Origin: Arenicola marina
Taxonomy: Eukaryota; Annelida; Polychaeta; Arenicolidae
Length of the DNA: 64,000 nt
Assembly (NCBI GenBank): GCA_964019135.1
Contig: OZ025263.1
Location: 29,325,639-29,389,638 of the forward strand
Reading direction: 5' to 3'
Part shown: one piece after another, positions 45,444 to 57,469 of the stretch
Position numbering within the stretch: the first letter of the stretch is position 1
Layout of the letters: every line of letters begins with the position of its first letter
Position numbers and translations under genes: made by a program
Notes under the pieces: generated by a model
Told to the model about the DNA's origin: nothing
Database searches by the model: none
What the model saw: only the letters and a program-made list of their open reading frames with translations

Positions 45444-45737
45444 GAGGAAAAAAAATGGTTTTGTCGAAATATTATCTCTATATATAAACCAATTGCTCTA
45501 TAGAAGTATCCCTACATCTTGTATAGAAATAATTTTTTCTATAGAAATATCTGTTTACGTTTATAGAAAATAATTGTTCTATAGAATTATGTACAAACGT
45601 TCTATAGAAAATCATATTTCTATAGATTTTTCTCTTTAGAAATTCTATGGAGTTCTTTAGAATGTTTTGCTACGAGTATTTGTATGTTGATTGCTAAATT
45701 AAGCATTTTATTTAAAAACGGTGCTTAGGTTAGGGAA

Positions 45738-46089
45738 CCGGGGGTGGGGGGGGGGGGGACCGGCCCTTCTTCAGCATCTGGTTGCTGCTACTTGACTGGG
45801 ATACGCTTCTTTATTCACGGAGAGATAAACCTGTCGGGGGGGGGGGGGAGGCTTAAGCCGCAGTTGCCCCCAGGTTGTTCCGCCACTGCCTTGTGAGTAC
45901 AGCAAGCAGAAGCTTCGTCCCAACGAAGATTTTAATCGCGGCGCATGCCGGAGGGGTCGGGGCGGCTTGGGCGGCGGGCGGGGCGGCGAGCGGGTGGGGG
46001 GGAGGGCGGGTGGACCATCCCTATCTTCCCCTGCAGACTATGTCGTACCCTAGGGAGAGGAACATGAATGAAGTCATTTAGACCTTATT
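45738..46089 (+). repeat. G-rich module with conserved tail, copy 3
   Basis: Right-copy version of 40640-41048, shorter by 57 bases in the GGCGGG part. Confidence 0.8.
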
Positions 46090-46245
46090 TTTGGAAACGA
46101 TTTGTCAATAAATATATAGGATCTTGAGCATTAGCGACCAGGCTTGAGTCAGAGAAACTAGTCCATAATGAGAAATCTAGTGATTTGTTTTAAAATTCGA
46201 TGAAATTATTTTGCCTCCTTTAAATCTGGAGCATTCCGGCTGGTG

Positions 46246-46388
46246 ATCCTTGGAGCCATGTCCCCGCGGGTAACCCCCTACTCTTTACAATGAAAGACAT
46301 GGGATCTTCATCCTGCTACCACACAGACTTGGCCACAGCGGGGTTGAATGCCAGCGCTCTAGCCCACTGAGCTAGCGGTCCGGCCCCG
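46246..46388 (-). mobile_element. SINE family A, 5' part, duplicate of 41205-41347
   Basis: Near-identical to the left copy. Confidence 0.75.
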
Positions 46389-46580
46389 TATCAATATATA
46401 GGGATCTGTCTCAAATATATGCCATATTTTCCACAAATCCACCACCAAAGTGAGGTATTCTTCAGCAGTGGACGTCGTTAATACAGTCAGAAAAGAGCGA
46501 AAAGGAACGTGATGTCGACCACCACACTGATACTGATTGCTCATCACGAATCCGCCGTTATACATAAAACATCATCTACA

Positions 46581-46778
46581 TTGGTTGGTTGGTTGTATAT
46601 TCTGGACGCGTTATATACTGTTGGTCATATCATGTCAGTGGCAGAAGGAAGGGAGAGTGGGGCCAGGTCCCCCGGGGGTAACCCATATTCTTGCAAAGAA
46701 GGACATGGGATCTTTATCCTGCGAACGAACAGACATGACCAAAGCGGGGCGCGACCCACCGATCCACGGCTCTCAGGT
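46581..46778 (-). mobile_element. SINE family A, 5'-truncated, duplicate of 41540-41737
   Basis: Near-identical to the left copy. Confidence 0.75.
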
Positions 46779-47939
46779 AGACAAAACAGGATCGGTGAGA
46801 AGGGTGGGGAGTTAGGGGCGGATGTCCCAGAAGGAAGACCCATCGAGAAACCAAAGATTTTTATTGTCTAAACAAATGTTGCAAGTTGTCGCGCAATATC
46901 CGAGCAATTGTGGAAGTTGTCTTCTTGGCATTTAACGCGAATGACAAAACAAGTTTATCTTATCTTATCTTAAGTACATCGTCGGATTTCGTAAAACGTT
47001 GTGAACTAATGGAGGAACGTTAGGAAAGGGTGAATTAATGAAGTGTCGTTGTATGCCACCATTAGGCACACATTGGCTAAACCGGGCCAAGGAATCTCCA
47101 GAGATACTGACATGCTGCTGACGGTGGCGCCCTCTATCGCGAGCAATTCCTGGCTAAGCGATCACGCGAAAACGTCGGTTGTCCTTGCAGCTCAGCCTAA
47201 TGCAAATTCGTATCAGACAGTCGGAAGAGAAAACGTGAGAAGAGTAATAGGACAGTGTGGCGTGATCACTGGGATGTCACGGGGAGGGAGGTGGGGCGAT
47301 GAATGACGAGGGTAGGGTTTTCCATGTGGCGAGGGGACAAGGTATTTTTTACAACTGGGCAATATGCCCTGCCGGGTGTTTTAGTCATAAACCCTTCGCA
47401 TTTGACAGAAAAAATCGTCAAACATGAATCAATTGAATTTATGAGATGCTAGGAGAAACACGAATCACCAGATGGTTGGAAAACTCCCAATTTTCCATTA
47501 GAAACCGACAAAGGCAGAATTTAATATGTTTCCGGATAACCATGGATTCGTGTTAGTAACTCGTTATTTTAACTCAGTTTTTAACTCGGACCAATTCACT
47601 GTCCACCTGTATCAAAGCAGTAGCAAAAGATCCGACGGTTAGAATCGCCATTATTGTTAGAATGTCGCTAGCTAGAATTTGTTTCTCGTACTCGAGTTTA
47701 CGCGGTGGTAATTAGCATCCATAATCTCAAAATTAAAGATGCACCACTTTCCTGATTCGGCAACTGTGAATGACTTCAAATTGTGTTTCTTTATTTTCAT
47801 AATCGCACAGCAAGTCGTGACATCAAGCAAACACAATACATGTAATAGTGCGACAAATACCAAGATAATGATGTGCAATTTCTGAAATGACTTCCAACTG
47901 TTTCTAGTTTTGGTCCGATAAAGTTATGCTCGTCAATAT

Positions 47940-48001
47940 ATTTTTTTTTCCTCTTTTTTTTTTCTTTTTTTTTTCTTTTTTCTTTCTTTTTTTTCTTTTT
48001 C
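47940..48001. repeat. Poly-pyrimidine (T-rich) tract, duplicate
   Basis: Counterpart of 42918-42975. Confidence 0.9.
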
Positions 48002-48502
48002 TGCTCGTCAATATTTGCTTCATTTACCGTTAAGAAGATTTGCGCTGCTCTAAGCGCGGATTATGAATACGGTCCTAGGTGTGTCAAACTTTAATTACGC
48101 TTTGGGAATGTTGTGTTTCACTTCCAATGAACAAATAAACTTTGTAGATCTATGTCTAGATTGATTGGGCGCAGTAGGACTTGAGAGACAGGCGTGGTGG
48201 CAAGCCTGACACCGGTGCTCTTTGGTAATTAGTCGGCCAAATGAAATTGGCTCAAGTGAGGAAACGCGTCCGCAAAGTAAAGTGAATAGAATTAGATTAC
48301 GGGCAGACTGACGAGGCGCCCGCAACGACAGGATTATTCTGCTATCGTCCGCTCGCGGCAGCACTGTGCTAAGGACAAGGGTATCCGTGGAAACACAGTA
48401 TACCTGGTTATAGGTGCGTCGGACGTACGTTGCAAGAGTGATAATCATGCCGCTTTAAACAATTAAAAAGAGTGGTAACAAATAATATCTTATGCGTTGC
48501 AA

Positions 48503-49203
48503 ATGGATAGAAAGCACAGCGCACATGACATGGATAGAAAACACAGCGGACATGACATGGATAGAAGGCACAGCGGACATGACATGGATAGAAGGCACCG
48601 CGGACATGACATAGATAGAAAGCACAGCGCACATGACATGGATGGAAAGCACAGCGGACATGACATGGATAGAAGGCACATCGGACATGACATGGATAGA
48701 AGGCACATCGGACATGACATGGATAGAAGGCACATCGGACATGACATGAATAGAAGGCACAGCGGACATGACATGGATAGAAGGCACATCGGACATGACA
48801 TGGATAGAAGGCACAGCGGACATGACATGGATAGAAGGCACCGCGGACATGACATGGATAGAAGGCACCGCGGACATGACATGGATAGAAGGCACCGCGG
48901 ACATGACATGGATAGAAGGCACCGCGGACATGACATGGATAGAAGGCACCGCGGACATGACATGGATAGAAGGCACCGCGGACATGACATGGATAGAAGG
49001 CACATCGGGCATGACATGGATAGAAGGCACAGCGGACATGATATGGATAGAAGACACCGCGGACATGACATGGATAGAAGGCACCGCGGACATGACATGG
49101 ATATAAAGCACCACGGACATGACATGGATAGAAGGCACCGCGGACATGACATGGATATAAAGCACCACGGACATGACATGGATAGAAGGCACCGCGGACA
49201 TGA
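48503..49203. repeat. 27-bp minisatellite, long array (26 units)
   Basis: Twenty-six units of 27 bases, each giving nine residues (MDRRHRGHD type) on the plus strand and a Met/Cys/Ser/Leu pattern on the minus. The 27-bp period keeps several frames open, which explains overlapping frames of more than 240 residues on both strands. Unit variants fall into 'accgcgg', 'acatcgg', 'acagcgg' and 'accacgg' types in local clusters. Treated as non-coding. Confidence 0.95.
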
Positions 49204-51670
49204 TGGCGTGAACATTATTATTGTAGATCTAAGCCCCAGACTACACCTATTTGCTTCGGGCGATTATCTTGATAGGGTATACAGAGCCAGTCCAACCAGC
49301 ACCGACGACTTCTGAACCCCCTGGCAAAGCAAAACCATAGTAAAATTGGCTTGTTATCACGCACGTTATAGGCGGCAGGATGTGAGATACACGACACACC
49401 TATACACCTACACAGGCCTTTGACATGTGATATCGCTGTCGACTGTTGGGAAGCCTCCATGGCTGGAGGGCTCAGATTAAAGTAGCTGACTCCAAAATGA
49501 GATGTTCGTTTTGTCATTTAGCTCCAGGGAACCGACCTTTAAAGCCCTACGTTTTCTTTCTCTGAATTTTCCTTTTGACGTGACGTCATTTGCAAGAGCT
49601 TCGGGTGGAAATCGTGTGAGCCATCAGGAAGTGCATGAACATGTAGCCGTTAAAGTGCTTGGTATGCCCAGATTCTTAAAGTCACTCTCTGTAAATTAAT
49701 GTTGAGCAAGCGACCCCGTGACGAAGAAGTGCGCAGCGGGTATCTTAAAAACATATGTGCAATGTACCAAGTGCCAAAATATTTTAAACTTCTCAGATTA
49801 TCGTCAAATAAATCGCACCTGGAGCTTTATGCCCGATATTAGTTTTTTGGCTCATGGTCAAACTATCTGTTGAGATTTAAAAGTAAACAAGTTGTTTTAA
49901 GCTTGTCTTTACCCTAATATATATATATTTCATCATCGGCCTCACTAGCATTTGCGGGAAACGAATTCACAGACACTGGGCTGAGCGACGCCAGGACAAC
50001 TCTATAATACTGATTAATTTTTCTGGTAAAAAAGCATATGCACGTTACAAATCGCACTGTACGGTTAAAGTGTACGTGCCACGATTTTATCTTGCTCAAA
50101 GTTAACTTGGTTTAGGGAAGATAAACAAATAAAATCGTTCGTCAAAGTAGCGAAAGTGAGATCTGGCGGGATTATTTCTGGGAGCCTTGCATCTGAGCCT
50201 TATTTGAAAAATCCCCAATGATGTCACAATATTGACAGGTGAGCTTTGATGCAGTACGTAGACATCTGTGGTCGAGGGCGTGTATTGTTTTTATAGGTGA
50301 GTGCGTTTCGTTGAGTTCAAGCCAATGAGCAGAGAGAATATGCGTCTCAATATAAAAGCACATGCGTTTGTATTCCCCTTTGATGTCACTTTCCTCGCTC
50401 ACAAAAGTTAAATTGGTAGATGCGAACACAAGTGGGAAAAGTATGCCCTTCTACTATTTGGGGCGTTACAGCTCGATAATATAAGCGTGGAAGCACAGAA
50501 GATTAATATGTCGGATTGAGCTAAAGTCGTTTTGGCGTGGCAAGAACACTTTAACAATATCGTGGTCTACTGTAATATGCGCTATGCAGACGTTATTTCT
50601 TGAGATTAGTTAAATAATGTAGTAAAACGATGGCCTCCAGTATCTGCTTTAAACAAATGTGTTTCAGTACCTAATATCTAAAATATACGGATTAATGATA
50701 CCACTGTATCACCAGAGTCTCAGGTAGTGAATATATTGTATATTCGCTAGTATAGTACCACAGATTAAAGCTTAAGTAATATTATATTTATGTTATCGGT
50801 TAAATTTTGGTTAATTGATTTGTGGATTCGCACAATGCAGCATATTTTTTAATGGGCGATAATACATTTCTACCGCTTTGCTTTGGTTCCATGAAAGAAA
50901 ACAATGACAAATTGCTAGTCTTTAGAGAAAGTCCCATCCATTTTTATATCCTTCCAACCCATGTGTTCTCCACAATTCTCACATGAGTCCAGATAATTCG
51001 ACGCAACAACAAATGACCTATTGCGAAATCAAAAAGTTTACCAGCTGGCAAGACATGAAACTACTGAAAAATTATATTATAGAGTGCAGGTTCTTTCTTT
51101 TGTTTATACATGATATTATCCGCGCGATTCGAGAGCAGCGCATCGCATAGAATCCAGACAATACAGAGCAGACGGAACGCTGATTGCGGTAGTCATCCAA
51201 GTGTGAGGCTAGGTGCAACGTTTACTGATTGACCCACAAACCTACTTCCTCCTCCCGCCATTGCGGGAATAAAAAAAGATGGCGATGGTCAAATCGTTCA
51301 ATAGCGTGGTCGTTTCACCGCAGACATTCGATGCGAGCATCGTGCGAAGCGATCGTCAAAGCGGAACTCGGCTCAGTGCATTCAGTGTGACATCACGCTG
51401 ATAGCCAACTGACAGTAGCTTTATTTTCATTGGGACTTTATGGCGCGATCAATGATGACGGAATGGATGTTGTCGCTCTCGTTTCATTCTTCTCGTGATA
51501 TATTTCGATCTCTTGTCACCATGAATTGACAATTGACCGGGTGATAATTGATATTTTACCCGAAAGGGTTGCCACCATTTGCCGCTGCAGGTTCTCTATG
51601 TGACACAGAGGCCCGATACCTGACACGTGATCTCAGCAGCGCCCGCCCCCCGCCCCCCACCCCCACAGTT
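49204..51670. other. Long non-coding stretch, no gene recognised
   Basis: A/T-rich. Short frames only. A small perfect hairpin (cgatgc-ga-gcatcg) lies near 51330. Confidence 0.5.
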
Positions 51671-51674
51671 TTAA

Positions 51675-51898
51675 GGGCCGCCCCGATAGTTCAGTGGGTT
51701 AGAGCGCTCGCAATGAGCAGCTTGGCCCCCTGAGAGCCTGTGGCCATGTCTGTGTGGTCGCAGGATAAAGACTCCATATTCTTCTTCGCAAAGAGTCAGG
51801 GGTTACCCCCGGGGATATGGCTCCGCTGTCCTCTTCCTTCTTTTATTGACGCGATATTACCAGAATTGGTTAAACCGGCCTGAATGTACAACCAACCC
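51675..51898 (+). mobile_element. SINE family A, full-length-like
   Basis: Head 'gccccgatagttcagtgggt' and 'agagcgctcg' (A-box). The B-box part is shortened. Then 'gtgtggtcgcaggataaaga', 'gcaaagagtcaggggttac', and the 3' tail 'ggttaaaccggcctgaatgt' and 'acaaccaacc'. Confidence 0.8.
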
Positions 51899-52105
51899 TC
51901 AGCTCCATCACCCTGGGCATCGGTAGCCGAGGGAGGATGGATCGGGGTGGGGGAGGGGCGCGGGAGGGAAGGGGGGGGGGTCAGTCATGACATAGGTTGC
52001 GGGGGAGTATCGACCTACAACGGAAGTCGCCACATGTTAAAGCGGGTGATCATGAATCAATTAGATGCGTAGTTTGGGGTTCGAACCCCCACTCTTAGTT
52101 TCCCA
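51899..52105 (+). other. G-rich segment followed by a tRNA-like B-box
   Basis: A G run near 51972, then 'ggggttcgaaccccc' (52077-52091), a perfect B-box/T-arm-like sequence, preceded by 'tgttaaagcgggtgatc'. Possibly another SINE head; no full cloverleaf was found. Confidence 0.35.
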
Positions 52106-54070
52106 TTCAGTGAACATGGCGAAGGTGCCATATTTTTTTTATATCTGTATTTATTCATACCAAAAGGCAACAACTGGTAAATAACCACATATAACAATTG
52201 TAAAATGGGGGTACATCGAAATGTCAGTAAAGGGGATCATATATAAGAATAATATATAAAACGAAATAAATAATGGTAGATCGTATATCTGAAAGAAAAT
52301 TCATATAACATACGAGTACATGATATATCGTTTCAGTATATATCGGAGGACTGTTGGTGGCCGAGTTGGAGGTAATGAGGATTAATTGATTTTGGAGGGT
52401 GAGGAGTGGGGGGCAGTTTTTGAGTACACGTTCGGTTTCTCATTGTCCTCTTTAGCTAATTTGTTTTTTATGATTTCGTAGGACTGTTGGGGGTTGGAAT
52501 GGAGTGTCACAGGATTGCCGAGGGTTGGCTCAGTCGATTAAAATAACAATCAAAGTCACAGACAAACTAATAAACCTTTATGTATAAACTATATGCGAAT
52601 GACACAGGGTATGGAAGTTATAATACAATAGTGGCATGTCATCCAACAAAAAAATCAAAAACAAAATAACGCTTGGCTTTTCTTCTGTTTAGCCACAGTA
52701 GTTCGCCTCCAGACTGTCGGGGCTACAAGAAAAAATATGATGCCATTGGCTTTCCATACCTTAAATACCAAATGCTCGAATTAATTAAAGTATCTACTCA
52801 AAGAAGGATTTCCCTATCTATTACACGGGTTATAATAAACGAACCTTAAAAATTACATTTCATAAATCTCCTGTCGTTAAACAAACAGTCTATCACATAA
52901 TAAACAAAACAGATATCTTCAACGACATAAGTGTACACCTGAGTGATTGCATTAAGCCGGGGGACTCACATTTCCTGACTTGGGTTTTCAAATAAATAAA
53001 ACTTCGTATCAGCAATTCTTCTCCACTGTGTCTTTCAACTTCTGTATAAACTCTTCAAACCTCTTCTATAAACTCCTTCTCCCGTACAAACATTAATTCA
53101 ACTCTCTCTCCGTCTCTCTGTCCCTCGGTCTCTCTCTACCGGCTTTCACACCTAACATCAACATCTCTCTGTGTGTGTACGCACGCTCACGTGATCTGGG
53201 CTGAGTTGCGGAGCACGCTCGACCGCCGCGAACATTTTTGGTCACTCGGAGCTCGCTATGCAACGACATTGGTCACATCAAACTATTTCCATTTGTTGCG
53301 GGATATCTACTAAATAAATGTCTTTACTTTGGAAAAAGCAGGACAATCTAAATAGTATAAATACTGATAAATAAAAGATAACTATAAAGCATCGATATTT
53401 ACGGGTTATCCCCACTTATTTGAGAAGAATCGTCGTCCAGAATTTAATATTATCATGCGGGGCTGCTCTTGATCGCGGCGAACCATACCCCACTTCCGGT
53501 TCAAAATTGTACGCGTCCTTGACCAATCCGCCAAGTTCAAATCCTTATTTGTCGTTGCATATGGCGTGAAAACCGGCTTGACAGCCATAAGCAACGCACC
53601 CCTGGCATTACTCAAAAGTATGGGAAGCCGTTCTCACCCTAAGAATATTAATATTGTGACATGGAGGACCGGGGATTAATTGATTATGGTGGGCGGGGTG
53701 AGGGGGGGGGGGGGAGGGGGGGTTGGGGGTTGGGAGGAGGGGGTGTTGCTTTTAACTGGTCCAGTTTCACAGGGATCAATTCGTCAATAGGATAAGGGGA
53801 GGAGTTCTTTCCCTTTCATGGGGGGGTCATGGTTTTACGGACGCCAAATTGACAATTTTAAATTGTTCGTCTACCTCGCATAGGAAGTGAGAGGTGCCAT
53901 ATGGGCACCGATGAACGATGACGCCACTCTGGGATTATTTTCTCACTCCCGGATTTCGAACCTCCGATCCCAGCATTCTCATTTCCTCGCTGAGTTACGG
54001 TCGCAGTAGACTATCAAAGTGTGGCTGGATCATTGGCGTATGAAATGCACTGCGTACTCTGCGGGCTCAA
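52106..54070. other. Non-coding, with a G-rich tract at 53690-53750
   Basis: A/T-rich to 53400. The 69-residue frame at 53406-53615 has no recognisable domain. No gene called. Confidence 0.5.
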
Positions 54071-54319
54071 TGGGTGGGTTGCATAATCAGGACGCTTTAA
54101 CCACTTCTGGTCATATCGCACCAATGGGAGAATGAAGAGAAGAGCGGAGCCATGTCCCAAGGGGTAACCGCCTACTCTTTGTGAAAAAGAATATGTGATC
54201 TTTATCCTGCGACCACACAGACATGGCCATATCGGGGCACGAACCACCGATCCACGTGCCGTTTGGCGCTCAGGTGGCCAAATCGAGGGCTCTAACCCAC
54301 TGAGCTATCGAGTCGCCCC
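54071..54319 (-). mobile_element. SINE family A, full-length
   Basis: The minus strand starts 'ggggcgactcgatagctcag' and continues 'tgggttagagccctcg' (A-box) and 'tggatcggtggttcgtgccc' (B-box), then 'gtgtggtcgcaggataaaga', 'aaagagtaggcggttacccc' and the tail 'gcgatatgaccagaagtgg', 'ttaaagcgtcctgattatgc', 'aacccaccc'. The best-preserved copy here. Transcribed by pol III in principle; mobilised by LINE enzymes. Confidence 0.85.
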
Positions 54320-54667
54320 ACCGGCGGTAGGAATAAAGATGATTCCTGGATGAGTTAACGGCCAATAGGCCACATCTGGGAGCTTTTTATTCTAGAGCTA
54401 GAACAGCCGGAAGCTGAAGTTGTGTGCACCAGGGAATGAGATATTCGCCCACCGTGTTGGGTAATAATAATAATAATTCTCCTTTGCGGGACATTATGGC
54501 TAGCGCACCAGCAGGGACACGGACCGGGCATTGCATAAAACAGGCGAGCAATGCAGTGAAAAAACCCTGTAATTATCTTCATGGGGCTTAGATCAATGCG
54601 GTTACTGACCACCTTCTACTCGAGAATGTCTCTTCTTAAAGGCAATTGGGGTGTACGGGAGTCGAAT
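54320..54667. other. Non-coding, nothing recognised
   Basis: Includes a short (AAT)n at 54465-54477. Confidence 0.5.
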
Positions 54668-55790
54668 GGGTGGGTAGCAGGGTGGGGTAGCGGGGTGGGG
54701 TAGCGGGGTGGGTTAAGAGGGGTGGGATAGCGGGGTGGGATAGCGGGGTGGGGTAGCGGGGTGGGGTAGCGGGGTGGGTTAAGAGGGGTGGGATAGCGGG
54801 GTGGGATAGCGGGGTGGGGTAGCGGGGTGGGTTAAGAGGGGTGGGATAGCGGGGTGGGATAGCAGGGTGGGGTAGCGGGGTGGGGTAGCGGAGTGGGTTA
54901 AGAGGGGTGGGATAGCGGGGTGGGATAGCAGGGTGGGGTAGCGGGGTGGGGTAGCGGGGTGGGTTAAGAGGGGTGGGATAGCGGGGTGGGATAGCGGGGT
55001 GGGGTAGCGGGGTAGGTTAAGAGGGGTGGGTAGCAGGGTGGGGTAGCGGGGTGGGGTAGCGGGGTGGGGTAGCGGGGTGGGGTAGCGGGGTGGGGTAGCA
55101 GGGTGGGGTAGCGGGGTGGGGTAGCAGGGTGGGGTAGCGGGGTGGGGTAGCGGGGTGGGTTAAGAGGGGTGGGATAGCGGGGTGGGATAGCAGGGTGGGG
55201 TAGCGGGGTGGGGTAGCGGGGTGGGTTAAGAGGGGTGGGATAGCGGGGTGGGATAGCGGGGTGGGGTAGCGGGGTAGGTTAAGAGGGGTGGGTAGCAGGG
55301 TGGGGTAGCGGGGTGGGGTAGCGGGGTGGGGTAGCGGGGTGGGGTAGCGGGGTGGGCTAGCGGGGTGGGGTAGCGGGGTGGGGTAGCGGGGTGGGGTAGC
55401 GGGGTGGGTTAAGAGGGGTGGGTAGCGGGGTGGGGTAGCGGGGTGGGGTAGCGGGGTGGGGTAGCGGTGTGGGATAGCGGGGTCGGGCAGCGGGGTGGGG
55501 TAGCAGGGTGGGGTAGCGGGGTGGGGTAGCGGGGTGGGGTAGCGGGGTGGGGTAGCGGGGTGGGGTAGCGGTGTGGGATAGCGGGGTCGGGCAGCGGGGT
55601 GGGGTAGCAGGGTGGGGTAGCGGGGTGGGGTAGCGGGGTGGGGTAGCGCGGTGAGGTAGCGGGGTAGGGTAGCGGGGTCGGGTAGCAGGGTGAGGTAGCG
55701 GGGTTGGGTAGCGCGGTGAGGTAGCGGGGTTGGGTAGCGGGCTAGGGTAGCGGGGTTGGGTAGCGCGGTGAGGTAGCGGTGTGGGGTGGC
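54668..55790. repeat. 13-bp G-rich minisatellite
   Basis: About 85 units of 'tagcggggtgggg'. A 14-bp variant 'taagaggggtggga' recurs at 54714, 54780 and 54833 and onward, marking higher-order blocks of four or five units. A distinctive pair ('gcggtgtgggatagc') at about 55464 and 55568 shows a 104-bp local duplication. The plus strand is a dense G-quadruplex-capable sequence. Pro/Tyr-rich minus-strand frames of up to 272 residues are by-products. Confidence 0.95.
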
Positions 55791-56261
55791 GCAATGAGGA
55801 AGTGGGCTTGTGCGCTGATCTGTAAAACGCTGCACTGAGCACCCATAGCCCTATCTTCTCTGTTTTTCTCCCGATTATGTGTGGTGCGTTGCTCTCGAAT
55901 GCCACGGATATTATATATTAACAGAAAAACAAGACTAAACTCTATAATTGAGTCTGTTCAGTAGCTTGTTGCCTTGCTACTTGTTACAGTCTGGTGTCAA
56001 AATAGTCACATTTTTATCGCGGTGAATTATGTATGTGACTAAAAACAAAAGTTTTCCATAGAACTACACAAGAATTTACAGAGACATAAATATATCGTCG
56101 CTCATTACCCGAGACATGTTTATTACCTGGCATCTTCTAATTAATGACAAGTGACACACTGGGCGCAGTAAATACCTTGTGGTAGAGCGATTGGAACCCT
56201 TTGATATAATTTCAATGGGCATCAATATGTATTGCCGTCTCAGGCGAAGTCAGCGCTAGCC
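55791..56261. other. Non-coding, nothing recognised
   Basis: A/T-rich, no gene-like frame. Confidence 0.5.
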
Positions 56262-56632
56262 ATACCTATATCACCAGACTTTGAATTATTGCCATCAGCC
56301 ACCAGGTTAATTGATGATTAATGCCTAACTATACCTATACCACCAGACCTTGAATTATTGCCATCAGCCACCAGGTTAATTGATGATTAATGCCTAACTA
56401 TACCTATATCACCAGACCTTGAATTATTGCCATCAGCCACCAGGTTAATTGATGATTAATGCCTAACTATACCTATATCACCAGACCTTGAATTATTGCC
56501 ATCAGCCACCAGGTTAATTGATGATTAATGCCTAACTGTACCTATATCACCAGACCTTGAATTATTGCCATCAGCCACCAGGCTAATTGATGATTAATGC
56601 CTAACTGTACCTATGTCACCACATGTTGAAAT
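56262..56632. repeat. 69-bp tandem repeat, 5 units plus a partial
   Basis: 'ttgaattattgccatcagcc' starts at 56281, 56350, 56419, 56488 and 56557, and a diverged start is at 56626, always 69 apart. Units are nearly identical. Confidence 0.97.
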
Positions 56633-57225
56633 GTTGTCAATGCTACCGTGTCAATATACGGATCCTCATTGGCGTCACTGTTGCTTGGGCTTTTATCGAA
56701 TCATGTGGCCTAAAAAGCTGTTCCATGTACGTTATGTCCGACAAACAAGTTTAACGAAGAAGGACTCAAGCGTGGGCGGAGCTTGGTGTATGGAGTATGG
56801 ATCCGTCTGTATGCATTACTGGTTGGCTCACACAGGCTTCTGATTGATCGGCACACCCAATTTTATTGAAATCACTTGGTCATCGGTATGAATGGGTTGA
56901 AGGCGCAAACATGATACAAGCGTTGTTTTGCACTACAATGATGCCTGATCCATCATGACGAAGCCTTTGTGCCCAAATAGAGCTTGTTAAACTATAGTCT
57001 GAATCCGTCAGAGATATTGAAATCGTGAAAATTATGGCCGGACAAACCTTTCATAAACAGTTCAAGGCCTGAACCCGACACCCAGCTGTTGAAATAGAAG
57101 AACTGTCCAATTGCGGGTAAAATATTTGATATGGGCCATATGTGGGAAGGGAGAGAGGACCAAGAACATTAAATTGTATGTGGTGTTTCCCACTTGCGTG
57201 CCTAGATATCTATTCGTGTACGTTT
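56633..57225. other. Non-coding, nothing recognised
   Basis: A short frame at 56613-56843 has no recognisable domain. Confidence 0.45.
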
Positions 57226-57469
57226 GTGGTCGCTCATTGGGTTAGAGCGCTCGCCTTGGGTGCTCTGGCCACCTGAGAGCCTAACGGCACGTGGATCGGT
57301 GGTCCGAGCCCCGCTGCGGCCATGGCTCTGTGGTCCCAGGATAAAGATCCCTTGTCTTCCTTAGCAAAGAGTAGGGGGTTACAGGAAGACAGGGCTCCAC
57401 TCTCCCTTCCTTCTACCATTAACGCGCTATGACCAAAAGTGGTTAAAGCGTCCTAAATATACCACCACC
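57226..57469 (+). mobile_element. SINE family A, full-length-like
   Basis: 'tggtcgctcattgggttaga' (A-box), 'gtggatcggtggtccgagcc' (B-box), 'tgtggtcccaggataaagat', 'gcaaagagtagggggttac' and tail 'gctatgaccaaaagtggtta', 'aagcgtcctaaatat'. Confidence 0.82.

Larger units (their letters stand above)
44776..48664. repeat. Large direct duplication, right copy (matches 39678-43607)
   Basis: Starts at the first base after the gap with the sequence found at 39678. It lacks 57 bases in the G-rich block and 14 bases near 47319, and carries the long form of the 27-bp array. No Fox gene follows it. Confidence 0.95.

Noticed and set aside
48490-49315. Overlapping open frames of 272, 248 and 241 residues on both strands
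   Set aside because: They come from a 27-bp minisatellite whose period is a multiple of three. The left copy has only five units and no matching gene, and both strands are open equally.
54668-55790. Telomere-like repeat
   Set aside because: The unit is TAGCGGGGTGGGG, not TTAGGG or a simple variant, and it lies inside the scaffold between unique sequences.
55017-55905. Pro/Tyr/His-rich frame of 272 residues on the minus strand
   Set aside because: Translation of the 13-bp minisatellite; three units make 39 bases, so the frame persists without selection.
54071-57469. tRNA genes suggested by A-box and B-box sequences
   Set aside because: The boxes sit in SINE heads followed by conserved non-tRNA tails, and no complete cloverleaf with paired acceptor stem was found.
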